Both the position numbers and the translations under genes were made by a program. Positions 6,966-15,231 of a stretch of 47,508 bases of DNA are shown piece after piece. The notes under the pieces are model-generated. The model ran no database searches. It was not told the origin of the DNA and saw only the letters and a list, made by a program, of their open reading frames with translations. The stretch is from Pseudomonadota bacterium (GTDB taxonomy: Bacteria > Pseudomonadota > Gammaproteobacteria > Pseudomonadales > Pseudomonadaceae), in NCBI GenBank assembly GCA_023388335.1, contig JAEWGL010000252.1:1-47508 (forward strand). The letters run 5' to 3'. Each line of letters starts with the position of its first letter. Position 1 is the first letter of the stretch.

Positions 6966-9886
6966 CAGCGCCTCCCGTTTGCGTTTCGGTAGCTCATGCC
7001 ACCAGGTCGCCACGAAGCGGCGATCGCTTTTTCTGCCGCCACTTGCATCTGCTTCTGCATGTTCTGCTGGAGTAGGTCCTGATCGAGCTCCATCCCCTCA
7101 TCGCTCCGATCAGGGATGCTGATGCTCACAGGCGCGTTAATTGAGATGGATGTACCACCCCCGCTCCCCCCGATTGCTCGGACGCCGAGGTTACCGTCCG
7201 AGGTGCGGGTCAGCGGCATGATCGCCTCAGGCCCAGCCTCGGCGAACACGCCGGCACCCTTCGCAAACGCGAAGAACTTCGGCGTGTCGTGTACCTGGTT
7301 GCTGAAACTTGAAAGGCTGGGCGAGTCGTAGACACCGCCCTTTGCGTTAGCAGTTACGAAGCCACCTTCGCTGAAGCCGCTGGTGCTGACCGTTTGCCCG
7401 CCAGGAGTGAAGTAGGCCCCAGCCACGGAGCCCAGGATGCTCCCGGCGATACCGGCGATAGCCTTCTGGGTCGCAATCCGCGCCATGTCGGCCAGGATCG
7501 ACTTAGTGAAGTCGGCGAACGAGAATTTGCCCGTCATGGCGAAGTTGACGACCGCATCTTCCATCGAGCTGAAGGCGTTGGTGAACAGCGTTCTGGTCTG
7601 TCCTGCCACGTCCCTGGCCTGCTCCAGATAGTTCTGGAAGGCCGACGACGCACCGGCCCCCCAGTCGCTCTGGGCAGCGGTCATCTGGTCGTAGTTGGCG
7701 ATCGCAGTTTCCTGCATGTCCCGCTGCGTCTTGTCGAGGGCAGTCAGCTTCTGGCTGTACTCGTCGAGGCTCATGCCGCGGGAGCCATCGCCATACTGGT
7801 TGGCCAGGTCCATGCGCTGCTGGTTGACCCGGTCGGTGATACCGTTCTGCTGGTCCTGCAGGCTTCGCTGGCGGTCGCCCAAACCGAGACCATCGGCAGC
7901 ACGCTGGCCTTGCTGGCGCAGCGCCTGCACCTGCTGATCGAGCGCGCTGGTATAGGTCTGCACCGCCTGGGTCTGCTTGCGCAGACGCCCTTCTTCGTTC
8001 GTGGCCAGCACGGCCAGCTCCGAATCGGCGTCCTTCTGTGCCTTGACCATATTGGCGCGCGCGTCGGCGATCTTCTGGTCCAACTGGATGCGCTGCTGGG
8101 CGCTGGTACTGCTGCGTCCTTTGGCCTCCTCCAAGGCCTTAATCTCGGCCTCGTAGGCGTTGGTGACCTCGGCCTTCTGCTGCTCGATGATCGCGGCGCG
8201 CTGGGCGGCGTACGACTCCTGGGAGATGATCCCGGCCTTCTGCGCGGCGTCCAGCTCCTTCTGATGATTCTTGTACTCGGCGAGGATGGCGTTGAGCGCG
8301 TTCTTCTGGTCGTTGAAGCCGGTGAGATCGACAGCCGACGTGCGCCCGGCGGGGCCCTTGAACTGCTGCGCGATATTCGCCTGAATCTTTGCGACGTTCT
8401 CAGGCTTCAGGCGCTCGTCGTTGGGATCGACCTTGCGGATAGCATCAAGAGACTTCTTGTACTCTTTCAGGGCATCGGCGCGCTTCTCGGCATTGGTCCT
8501 GGCGGATTTCTCCAGGGCATCCACCTTGCCGATGGCCAGAATTGCTGCCTGCTGGCGCTGATTGTCCAGCGCCCGCGCCTTCGCGATCGCTTCGAGCGTA
8601 TCCCGCTGCTGGACGAGTCCTTTCAGTTCCAGGCCGGCGTTGGCCAGCTTGCGCTTCGCGTCTGTGTCGTCGGGGTCGGCATTTACCGCGCTCTGGGCGG
8701 CTGCCGCGCGCTGCTGCGCCTCGACGATTCGACTGGAGAGGTCCTGCTCCCGACCAACGTCCTTCATAGCGTCAACCGTTGCGGCCACTTCACCCTTCAG
8801 CGCCTTCCAGCCGCGCTCCCAAAGCGACAGATTTTCAGTGACCTCGCTGCTGCGGGTCTTGATCGTGTCGACGTAGGTATCGGTCAGGAGCTTGGCGGCC
8901 CCAATGGTATCGCCCTGCTCCTTCAGCGCAACGATCTGCGAGTAGGTTGCTGCGGTCAGGAAGTTGTACTGCTCGTTGAGGTCCTTGGCGGCTGCCACCG
9001 GGTCCTTGCCGATCTTCACGAACTCGGCGACCGTCTCCTCTATTGCCCGGCCTGTTGCCGAGCGCCATTCGAGGGCAGCTTCGGTGATTTCCACAAAGCT
9101 GGCCGAGGCCACCTTGCCGCTGCCAGCCAGCTGAGTGAGCACTTCAGCGGCGGCCCCGGTGACACCGACCGTGGCCGCAACCTCGCGCGCCATGCCAGAC
9201 AGCCGGTCAGAGGTCGTGCCGGCGGCGTTGCCGGACAGGATGAGCGCCTTCTGGAAGCGAATGGCCTCTTCGCTGCCGGAATAGTAGGCCAGGCCCAGCG
9301 CGCCCAGTGCTGCCGCAGCGACGGTAAACGGATTTACCAGGCCCAACACGTAGCCGCCAAGCGCCTGCGCGGCCGGCCCGATGCCGCCGAACATGTCCTT
9401 GAGCTGGCCGCCCTGCTGCAACAGGACAGTCAGCGGGGCCTGGCCACCCTGCAGCGACACGAAGATGTCGGTGAATTGGGCGGGAACGCCCCGCAGCGCA
9501 GCAGCATTCTGCTTGGCCGTATTGCCGGTGCGGGTCAGCGACTCATCAAAGCCGGTGAGCGCTTTTCGGGTCTGGTCTATCTTGCCCTGGTATTCGCTGA
9601 AGGTAGCGACATCCAGAGCACCCAGCTTTTTCTGCTTAGCCAAGCGGGTTTCAAGCTCGTCCAGCCGACCAAGGGCTTTAACTGTTGGGTCGATCTCGCC
9701 GAGTAGCTGGCCAAGGTCGTCAGCCTGTCCACGAATGGCTTGGCCAGCTTTCTTGGCGCTCTGCTCCACCCCGGCAGCCGCCTTCTCGGCACGGCCACCA
9801 GCCTCAACCAGTTTGTCCAGGTCAGTCGCAGCGTGCACGGCATCGCCGGAATCGACCCTGATTCCGAGGTCGGCAATGGTGGTCAT
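6965..9886 (-). CDS. Tail tape measure protein (lambda gpH-like)
   Basis: This 973-residue protein sets tail length. The N-terminus contains alpha-helical heptads and the segment RGVPAQFTDIFVSLQGG, which is typical of lambda-like tape measures. Small hydrophobic helices lie around residues 165-215. Long coiled-coil stretches rich in Gln, Ala and Lys follow at about 400-720. The C-terminal domain includes SFADFTKSILADMARIATQKA and a GPEAIMPL motif, both common in this family. It lies directly after the chaperone pair (start 3 bp past the GT stop) and before M. No break is visible. Confidence 0.93.
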   Translation of the reverse strand: MTTIADLGIRVDSGDAVHAATDLDKLVEAGGRAEKAAAGVEQSAKKAGQAIRGQADDLGQLLGEIDPTVKALGRLDELETRLAKQKKLGALDVATFSEYQGKIDQTRKALTGFDESLTRTGNTAKQNAAALRGVPAQFTDIFVSLQGGQAPLTVLLQQGGQLKDMFGGIGPAAQALGGYVLGLVNPFTVAAAALGALGLAYYSGSEEAIRFQKALILSGNAAGTTSDRLSGMAREVAATVGVTGAAAEVLTQLAGSGKVASASFVEITEAALEWRSATGRAIEETVAEFVKIGKDPVAAAKDLNEQYNFLTAATYSQIVALKEQGDTIGAAKLLTDTYVDTIKTRSSEVTENLSLWERGWKALKGEVAATVDAMKDVGREQDLSSRIVEAQQRAAAAQSAVNADPDDTDAKRKLANAGLELKGLVQQRDTLEAIAKARALDNQRQQAAILAIGKVDALEKSARTNAEKRADALKEYKKSLDAIRKVDPNDERLKPENVAKIQANIAQQFKGPAGRTSAVDLTGFNDQKNALNAILAEYKNHQKELDAAQKAGIISQESYAAQRAAIIEQQKAEVTNAYEAEIKALEEAKGRSSTSAQQRIQLDQKIADARANMVKAQKDADSELAVLATNEEGRLRKQTQAVQTYTSALDQQVQALRQQGQRAADGLGLGDRQRSLQDQQNGITDRVNQQRMDLANQYGDGSRGMSLDEYSQKLTALDKTQRDMQETAIANYDQMTAAQSDWGAGASSAFQNYLEQARDVAGQTRTLFTNAFSSMEDAVVNFAMTGKFSFADFTKSILADMARIATQKAIAGIAGSILGSVAGAYFTPGGQTVSTSGFSEGGFVTANAKGGVYDSPSLSSFSNQVHDTPKFFAFAKGAGVFAEAGPEAIMPLTRTSDGNLGVRAIGGSGGGTSISINAPVSISIPDRSDEGMELDQDLLQQNMQKQMQVAAEKAIAASWRPGGMSYRNANGRR

Positions 9887-9889
9887 GAT

Positions 9890-10587
9890 CTACTCCACGG
9901 ATTCGGCCATGACGGCCAGTGCTTCGACCTCCATGATGCGCAGGTCGGGGAAAATGTCGGTGAGGTCGCGGCGCTTGATGCCGAGCATCGAGGCGGTGAC
10001 CGGAATAGCGGCGTAGTCCAGGCCGGAGGGCCCGCCCTGCCCCAGGCGCCATTGCGTGCTCAGGGCCTCGAACAGGCGGAAGGCTGGCCAGGCATCGGGC
10101 CAGACCTCAACCTCTTCTTCCGGAATGTCTGCGAGGGTCAGCCCCAGCACCGCCAGCTGCTCGGCAGAAGGGCCAGGTTCATAGATGGCCCTGGCTGCCG
10201 CTCTCAGTTTCCCAAGCGTGCCGGGCTGTAGGCGCTCTGGTATGCCTCCGTGACAGCCTTGGGCGCACCGGTGCACGTCTTCACCAGGTCGAGAATCGCC
10301 TCCTCACTGAATTCGTCATCCAGATCCCAGCCAACCACGATGTCCTTCAGCTGCTCGGCCTGCAGCTCGATTTCCGCCGCGGTGGCCTCTTTCCAGCTGG
10401 GGCTGTCTTCCTGCACCTTGGCAGCCCATGCGTCACGTGCCTTATTCCAGCGGTCGAACATTTCGGCCAGGGCCACCCGGTCGAGGTAGCGGAACTGGAA
10501 TTCCACTGGCACCGGTTCGCCGCCGACACGCGGAATCTTCACTTCGGCGCTGAACGTCGGGTTCTGCGCGATCTTGATCTTCGCCAT
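9890..10587 (-). CDS. Tail assembly chaperone GT fusion made by -1 frameshifting
   Basis: A second reading frame continues past the G stop in the -1 frame and ends at 9890. The shift site is GGGAAAC at 10207-10213, set as TTG GGA AAC TGA in the zero frame. After slipping, the ribosome reads GGG AAA CTG and goes on with LRAAARAIYEPGP. The product would be 232 residues: 127 from G plus 105 from the extension. The extension matches the DUF1799-type tail protein. It has no good start codon of its own, since the frame upstream lies wholly inside G. In lambda the GT fusion binds the tape measure and brings tail tube subunits. Confidence 0.88.
10204..10587 (-). CDS. Tail assembly chaperone G-like protein
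   Basis: The 127-residue product lies between the tail tube gene and the tape measure gene, where lambda G is found. It is acidic and helical in its second half, has the segment EFQFRYLDRVALAEMFDRW, and ends LGN just after the slippery heptamer. It should chaperone the tape measure protein together with the frameshifted GT form. Start at 10587 with a GGAGACCCC ribosome site. Confidence 0.88.
   Translation of the reverse strand: MAKIKIAQNPTFSAEVKIPRVGGEPVPVEFQFRYLDRVALAEMFDRWNKARDAWAAKVQEDSPSWKEATAAEIELQAEQLKDIVVGWDLDDEFSEEAILDLVKTCTGAPKAVTEAYQSAYSPARLGN
10207..10213 (-). promoter_or_regulatory. Programmed -1 ribosomal frameshift site GGGAAAC
   Basis: On the minus strand the heptamer fits the X XXY YYZ rule with the zero frame read G GGA AAC, followed at once by the G stop TGA. 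The lambda G/GT site is GGGAAAG, so both the sequence type and the position are conserved. Confidence 0.9.
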
Positions 10588-10596
10588 GGGGTCTCC

Positions 10597-11256
10597 TTAG
10601 GCGGCAGCCATGTAGCGCACCGGACGGCCCGAAAGCGCGATACTGATGGTTCGGGTCATGAGGTTGTTCCGCTCCATGGTTGGAGTGGTGGTGATGCTCA
10701 CGTAGCCCGGGTACAGGATCTGGTCGCCGCCCGGGAGCTTGAGGCGCACCACCGTGAGCTCTTTGCTATCCCCGTAGGCCTCGACCAGCTCCACGTAGGC
10801 AGCGGCCGGCTGGTCTTCGACTGTGATCGACAAGGTGATCGGGTTGCGGTTGGTCGGGAACTGACGGTCATCATCGTCTTCCAGGTAGCCTACGGTCAGG
10901 TACTGTTGCTCGCCGCCGGCCGAGGTGAACGCGGTGACCTTGGAGATCTGCGCCCAGTTGCTGACCGGAATGACCGAGCCGATGCCCGCTCCGGCAGTGA
11001 ACTTGTCTGTGTTGGTGGTATTCAGCCCGCCAAGCGAGAACTTGTCGGCTGCCACATTGGCGGCCCGCACGGCGCGGTCGCTGATCAGCGCCCAGCCGGA
11101 GTTGACCAGCAGGACGTCACCATTCTTGATGGTGTGGCCGGCCGCGTTGGCCACCGGTGGTGCAGCGTTGGTCAAAGCGGTAAAGGCGACGGCGGCGCCC
11201 AGCGTGCTGGCGATCTCCAGCACAGAGCCGTTCGGCAGCGGGAAGCGTGCGGCCAT
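10597..11256 (-). CDS. Major tail tube protein (gpV-like)
   Basis: The 219-residue protein lies between the tail terminator genes and the chaperones. The segment IPVSNWAQISKVTAFTSAGGEQQYLTV and a C-terminal MERNNLMTRTISIALSGRP fit phage tail tube proteins of the TTP_3 type seen in Pseudomonas phages. Such subunits form the hexameric rings of the flexible tail. Length is normal and no damage is visible. The start is set by the GAGGAAAACACC ribosome site. Confidence 0.8.
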   Translation of the reverse strand: MAARFPLPNGSVLEIASTLGAAVAFTALTNAAPPVANAAGHTIKNGDVLLVNSGWALISDRAVRAANVAADKFSLGGLNTTNTDKFTAGAGIGSVIPVSNWAQISKVTAFTSAGGEQQYLTVGYLEDDDDRQFPTNRNPITLSITVEDQPAAAYVELVEAYGDSKELTVVRLKLPGGDQILYPGYVSITTTPTMERNNLMTRTISIALSGRPVRYMAAA

Positions 11257-11317
11257 GGTGTTTTCCTCTTGAATAGAAACAGAAATGTCCGCACGCAGCG
11301 GACAGTGGAGGCGAGTT

Positions 11318-11509
11318 CTAGGTATTCCAAATGAACTTTAGGTCTGCAATGAACCGGCGCTTGAAAGCAGCCTCAATGCGCTCTATCTGGCTCTTCGGAT
11401 GAGCACAGGCCGGCTGGATCAAGGCCTCGTTCATAAACAGCTGGCCACCCCGAACCAAGAAAGGAGGAGGCAACTGGACAGGCTGAGAGATGACTGGGCA
11501 CTGGCTCAT
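11318..11509 (-). CDS. Small protein of unknown function between tail terminator and tail tube
   Basis: The 63-residue frame starts at 11509 with an ATGA overlap to the upstream tail gene, so it is probably translated by coupling. It has a proline-rich N-terminal third (VQLPPPFLVRGG) and a basic C-terminal half. I do not recognise it. A 6-bp hairpin without a T-run (11287-11303) lies between it and the tail tube gene. Confidence 0.55.
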   Translation of the reverse strand: MSQCPVISQPVQLPPPFLVRGGQLFMNEALIQPACAHPKSQIERIEAAFKRRFIADLKFIWNT

Positions 11510-11943
11510 GGGCTCTTTTCCTGGAAGGCTGGCTGGTCCGCGACACCGCGGTAGGTGAAGCTGGCCGGGACCGTATAGGTCGCCGGCTCGGGGATGGTTG
11601 GGCCCTGCTCTACCGGTTCGGTGATCAGGCCTTCAAAGCCGCTGCGGCTGAGCCGGGAGTCGACGCGGAACAGGATGTTCAGCTCGTCGATGAGGGTCTC
11701 GGCGGTGGCCAGGGCCTGGCCCGCTGGGCATACGATACTGACCTGGTAGACCCCGGCGTACTCGTAGGCCTCGCCGCCCAGGTAGCGGCAGTTGGTTCCG
11801 GCCGGAAGGAGGTAGGCCCGAAGATAGGTTTCGTCAGGCTGAGGCTCGAAGCCTTCCTCGAAATTGGCCACTCGGATCGGGCGCGCCGCGGCCCAGGCTA
11901 TCAGCTTAATTTCGATGGCCTGGCGGGCTCTTGCGTGGCTCAT
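11506..11943 (-). CDS. Tail terminator / minor tail protein (DUF4128-like)
   Basis: This 145-residue protein has the segment YLRAYLLPAGTN...YAGVYQVSIVCPAGQA, which fits the DUF4128 phage family related to lambda gpU-type tail terminators. These proteins cap the growing tail and give the surface for head joining. The start overlaps the upstream stop by ATGA. Its place between the gp10-like and tail tube genes agrees. Confidence 0.75.
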   Translation of the reverse strand: MSHARARQAIEIKLIAWAAARPIRVANFEEGFEPQPDETYLRAYLLPAGTNCRYLGGEAYEYAGVYQVSIVCPAGQALATAETLIDELNILFRVDSRLSRSGFEGLITEPVEQGPTIPEPATYTVPASFTYRGVADQPAFQEKSP

Positions 11944-12620
11944 ACCTGGTTGTTCCTGATGGCTTCGTCGACGATGCGCTGGAAGTTGGCCAGGGTGACC
12001 CGGACCATGCCGTGCGGCGCCTGGGTTGAATGTCCATATTCCAATGGAACCGCGTAAATCAGGTTGTTCACGATGTAAGCCGTCTGGCCGATGGTCAGGG
12101 CCTGCACTTGGGCCAGCAGGTCGGCGATCGCCTCATTCCCTGATGGGTCGATGCGATCAAGCTCACCGGTGGCCGGCGTGTCGATCGAGAACTGCCAGTT
12201 ACCCCGGAACCTGCCGCCGACATAGCCCTGGCCCGCCACCAGCCCGTTCACAGCGAAGTTCTGCTCGCGCTCGGTCTTGGTCAGCGGCTTCGCGTATTTC
12301 ACGCCGCGCTTGAGGTTGCCCGCCTTGGTGAAATTGCTCGGATCCTGGCGGACTGCTTCGTTTCGAGCGGCGACCCGGGCGTCGTATCGATCAGCTTCTG
12401 CAGTTCGCGCCTGGCGATGGGCGACGTTGGCCGCCCAGATCTCAGGATTACCCACCGGCGACATGCGGATCACGCTGCTGCCGATCTCGATCACGATCTC
12501 GCGGAAAGTGGCATCCAGTGCCTGTTGAGCCTGCTCGGCAAACGCGCGGATGCTCTCGGCGAACCCGCCCTCAAGCCCGCCGTATCGCTGGGTCATGTGT
12601 GAGCCGCGGGGCATGGTCAT
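11940..12620 (-). CDS. HK97 gp10-like tail completion protein
   Basis: The 226-residue protein contains the pattern of HK97 gp10/lambda Z-like proteins: FREIVIEIGSSVIRMSPVGNPEIW near the N-terminus, a central region built around GGRFRGNWQFSIDTP, and a C-terminal YIVNNLIYAVPLEYGHSTQAPHGMVRVT. These proteins help complete the tail and join it to the head. Internal methionines make residue 1 or residue 9 possible starts. The longer one is given because it keeps an ATGA overlap with the upstream gene. Confidence 0.85.
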   Translation of the reverse strand: MTMPRGSHMTQRYGGLEGGFAESIRAFAEQAQQALDATFREIVIEIGSSVIRMSPVGNPEIWAANVAHRQARTAEADRYDARVAARNEAVRQDPSNFTKAGNLKRGVKYAKPLTKTEREQNFAVNGLVAGQGYVGGRFRGNWQFSIDTPATGELDRIDPSGNEAIADLLAQVQALTIGQTAYIVNNLIYAVPLEYGHSTQAPHGMVRVTLANFQRIVDEAIRNNQV

Positions 12621-13009
12621 TTCCTCAGCTGAATGGTCCAGGTGGCCTGGGCTGGGTCCTCGGACACGTTGAGCGCTCGGTAGCCGCTGATCTGGTCGCT
12701 GATCTTGGGGGTCGCCGGGGCTTCAGTGACAACGCCTGCCTGCTGCTCGAACAGCTCGTTCTGCAGCACCAGCAGCTTCACGTCCTCGGTCTGGATGCGT
12801 GATCCGTCGATCTCCTTGGCCAGGTAGCTGCCGAACACTCCGCGGCCTGAGTAGTGAATCGTCGTGGAAGGCACTGTGCCGCCGATCTCCGGGTCATAGC
12901 CGCCCTTGATAGTGCGGCTGCCAGCGACCGGCTTCACCGCATCCGCCAGCCCGTCTGGGTCATCGAAGGCTTCGGCCAGGTCGGCCTGTAGTTCCTCGCG
13001 CATGCCCAT
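12617..13009 (-). CDS. Head-tail joining protein, putative
   Basis: The 130-residue product contains a beta-rich middle with TTIHYSGRGVFGSY and LLVLQNELFEQQAG. That pattern is seen in small head-tail connector proteins encoded next to gp10-like genes. The first residues MGMREELQADLAEAFDDPDGLADAV form an acidic helix. The exact role (stopper or adaptor) cannot be settled from sequence alone. It sits 2 bp after the preceding connector gene. Confidence 0.65.
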   Translation of the reverse strand: MGMREELQADLAEAFDDPDGLADAVKPVAGSRTIKGGYDPEIGGTVPSTTIHYSGRGVFGSYLAKEIDGSRIQTEDVKLLVLQNELFEQQAGVVTEAPATPKISDQISGYRALNVSEDPAQATWTIQLRK

Positions 13010-13011
13010 GG

Positions 13012-13389
13012 TCAGACCCTCTTGAGCATTACGGTGCCGGAGCGCCGGGTCCAGGGAGCGATCAGCGCGAGCGCGTAGTTTTCGGCGCCCGACAGGTCGG
13101 AGGAGCCAGCAACGTAGGTCTTGCTGACAGACGTTCCCGACTGGGCCGACACGGTCTTGCTCTGCACTTCGCGCTGGGTGTCCTTGTAGAGCTTGCCCTC
13201 GGCGGCCAGCTTGGCCACCTGGGCGCCAGCGGTTGTGATTGCGTCCGGCACCACTTCTGACACCGCACGCTTGATCTTGGCCGTGAGCCAGGCGTTGGCC
13301 ATGGCCACGGCAAGGACCGCATCACCGGCGCCAGCCCAGCCTTGCCCGAGCTTCTCGTTCACATCGGCAACGGTGATGAAGTCGGTCAT
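13012..13389 (-). CDS. Head-tail connector-like protein
   Basis: The 125-residue product begins MTDFITVADVNEKLGQGW and is mainly helical, with ANAWLTAKIKRAV and a C-terminal ENYALALIAPWTRRSGTV. Small helical proteins at this place, after the capsid gene and before gp10-like genes, are usually the gp6-type adaptors that bind the portal ring. Family membership is inferred from size, fold type and order. I do not have a decisive motif. Confidence 0.6.
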   Translation of the reverse strand: MTDFITVADVNEKLGQGWAGAGDAVLAVAMANAWLTAKIKRAVSEVVPDAITTAGAQVAKLAAEGKLYKDTQREVQSKTVSAQSGTSVSKTYVAGSSDLSGAENYALALIAPWTRRSGTVMLKRV

Positions 13390-13392
13390 GGC

Positions 13393-13773
13393 TTACTCCT
13401 GCGGGATCAGGGCTTGCAGGTCGGGCTTCTTCGCACTGGCGTCGAAGTCGATGCCCTTGGCAGTGAGCCACTCTTTCAGCTCGGGCACGTTCATCTTGTG
13501 CGGGTCGGCCTCGGCACCGTCCCCACCCTCCCGCTGGGCGGCGATGGCTGCGTCGATCTCGTCTTGACTGCTTCGAGAGACGTACCCATGAGGTGGGTAG
13601 TCCACAGCCTTGTAGCCGGCTTCCACGAACTCGCCAACGGTCGGGGCGTCATGGCGCGGTTCGTCAGTGCCGCCACCATTGCCGGATGCCGCAGTCGATT
13701 GCGCCTGCTTGCGCAGACGGTTGATCTGGGCGAGCGTCAACTGCTCGCCTGGCTTGATGCGATCTTTGCTCAT
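13393..13773 (-). CDS. Head-associated protein with C-terminal HeH/LEM-like motif
   Basis: The 126-residue product is hydrophilic and low-complexity in the middle (glycine-rich at about 31-37). It ends with MNVPELKEWLTAKGIDFDASAKKPDLQALI, in which a helix-extended-loop-helix (HeH) pattern is visible: LKEWL, then GIDF, then KKPDL. HeH motifs are common at the ends of small phage head proteins and may bind DNA. The function in this phage family is unknown. Confidence 0.65.
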   Translation of the reverse strand: MSKDRIKPGEQLTLAQINRLRKQAQSTAASGNGGGTDEPRHDAPTVGEFVEAGYKAVDYPPHGYVSRSSQDEIDAAIAAQREGGDGAEADPHKMNVPELKEWLTAKGIDFDASAKKPDLQALIPQE

Positions 13774-13815
13774 GTCCTTCTCCAGTAAGTGAGGACCGAA
13801 GCCCTCACACCGCCA

Positions 13816-14856
13816 TCAGGCGCCTTTGATCTTCAGGAACGCGATTGGCACGTTCTTCCGGTCCACGACGCGACTCCAGTTCGCAGCCTTGCGCAAGTCG
13901 GCCAGCAGCGGCGATAACTCGTCCACGCTGGTATCGGCGCCGGTGCGGCCGCGCAGGTTCGCGCGATTGGTGATGTCGTCGCCGGTGAACTGGTAGCCGA
14001 ATGGGTGCAGGATCCAGGTCTTGCGCTCCCACAGCGTTTCCACACCGCCGCCGTTGCCCGCGCGCGCCTGGCGCTCGATCTCCTCCGGCACTTCTGGGCT
14101 GCCCTCGCCATAGCCGAACGCGCCAGCACCAAACAGCACAGCGGTTGTGGTAATGGTCGCCGGGTCACCTGCGCTGGTTGCCGGCATGGAGTCATCAACA
14201 ATGACGCGCTGACCCATGAACGTCGGGATCGTCAGGTTGCCCTGGCTGTCAGGGATGAAGTCGATGTCATCGGCATCGATCATCTGTTTGTACGCCAGCG
14301 AGTGCACTGCGATGGCAGAAAGCTGGCCGAAGGCGTCGCCCAGCGTGAACACCGCGGAGGTGAAGGCCTGACGAGACCACAGGCTCGCTGCGCCGTCGTA
14401 AACCATGTCGCCGTCGTCGTTGGCCTCGTTGTCTGCCAGCAGGCCGACGGCGGAGGCGATGATGCGGCGCTGCCACTGGCGCTGCCAGTAGGTGCCAAAG
14501 CGGTTGCGGATACGCTGCATCGGGTCAGAGCCCGCCAGTTCCACCACCAGATCAGCCGCCGAATAGCCTTGGTTCAGGTAGCTGATCCGTGCCTTCTGCA
14601 GACCAGAGCCCAGCTTGTTGGGTGCAGCCATGTCGGCGGGGTCATCGTTCGAGGCATTCGGCTCGACAGACGCATCCAGGTCGCGCCAGAACGGAATCTG
14701 GATCTCCTGGCCGCCCGTGTTCGCCTTCTGGTCCAGCATCGGGTTGCGAACCACGACGCCGGACTCGAAGAACGCGGTCTTCTCGGGAGTGTTCTCCGCC
14801 TGGTAGTCGGCGTAGACCTCGGGGATTACAGCATCGGAAAGGCGAGTAGTCGCCAT
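13816..14856 (-). CDS. Major capsid protein
   Basis: This 346-residue protein follows the scaffold remnant and precedes the connector genes. Features of phage coat proteins include the N-terminal MATTRLSDAVIPEVYADY, a central GYSAADLVVELAGSDPMQRIRNRFGTYW and a C-terminal segment FGYQFTGDDITNRANL. Length is as expected for this coat family and there is no sign of truncation, in contrast to its upstream neighbours. With portal and scaffold broken, correct head assembly is doubtful even though the coat gene is complete. Confidence 0.85.
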   Translation of the reverse strand: MATTRLSDAVIPEVYADYQAENTPEKTAFFESGVVVRNPMLDQKANTGGQEIQIPFWRDLDASVEPNASNDDPADMAAPNKLGSGLQKARISYLNQGYSAADLVVELAGSDPMQRIRNRFGTYWQRQWQRRIIASAVGLLADNEANDDGDMVYDGAASLWSRQAFTSAVFTLGDAFGQLSAIAVHSLAYKQMIDADDIDFIPDSQGNLTIPTFMGQRVIVDDSMPATSAGDPATITTTAVLFGAGAFGYGEGSPEVPEEIERQARAGNGGGVETLWERKTWILHPFGYQFTGDDITNRANLRGRTGADTSVDELSPLLADLRKAANWSRVVDRKNVPIAFLKIKGA

Positions 14857-14862
14857 AGGGTG

Positions 14863-15231
14863 TTACTCCTGTTTGGTGGCATCGCGCAGCTGGCGATATT
14901 TCGTCGGGTCCGACCGGTAAAGGGCGGTTCGCTCGGCTTCGGTCATGTCGGAAAACTTCTGCGTGGCCTTGCCACCGTTGTCGCCGGTTGGGCCGGCACC
15001 CTGGGCCCTGGGCCACAGGTGCGTAGCGGTTTCGCGCAGCGATTCCGCCCATTCGAGGGGAGACAGCGGGGTCTTGCCGTCCTTGCCGTAGATGACCTCG
15101 CCATCACGGTTGGTAGCGATTGCCTCGCGCTCGTCGCTGATCAGCTCGGCCTCTTCATCGTAAGGGCGCTCCGGCAGCTTGCCGGTGGTGAGGTACTGCC
15201 AGTAGGTCTCGGCGCTGATCGTGCCGGCCAT
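14863..15231 (-). pseudogene. Fused tail ends of portal and scaffold genes (remnant)
   Basis: The frame of 122 residues reads in two parts. Residues 1-33 (MAGTISAETYWQYLTTGKLPE and on) look like the C-terminus of a DUF4055-type portal protein. Residues from about 36 (TNRDGEVIYGKDGKTPLSP...RETATHLWP...DMTEAERTALYR) look like the C-terminus of a phage scaffolding protein. The two are joined in frame near ISDEREAIA. The start at 15231 is only the first ATG after an upstream junction, so translation as a separate protein is uncertain. This is best read as what is left after deletion of the end of one gene and most of the next. The portal and scaffold assignments rest on family memory. Confidence 0.6.

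Noticed and set aside
7394..9706. A 770-residue plus-strand frame opposite the tape measure gene
   Set aside because: The tape measure protein is recognised and complete, and the antisense frame is the expected by-product of its codon use.
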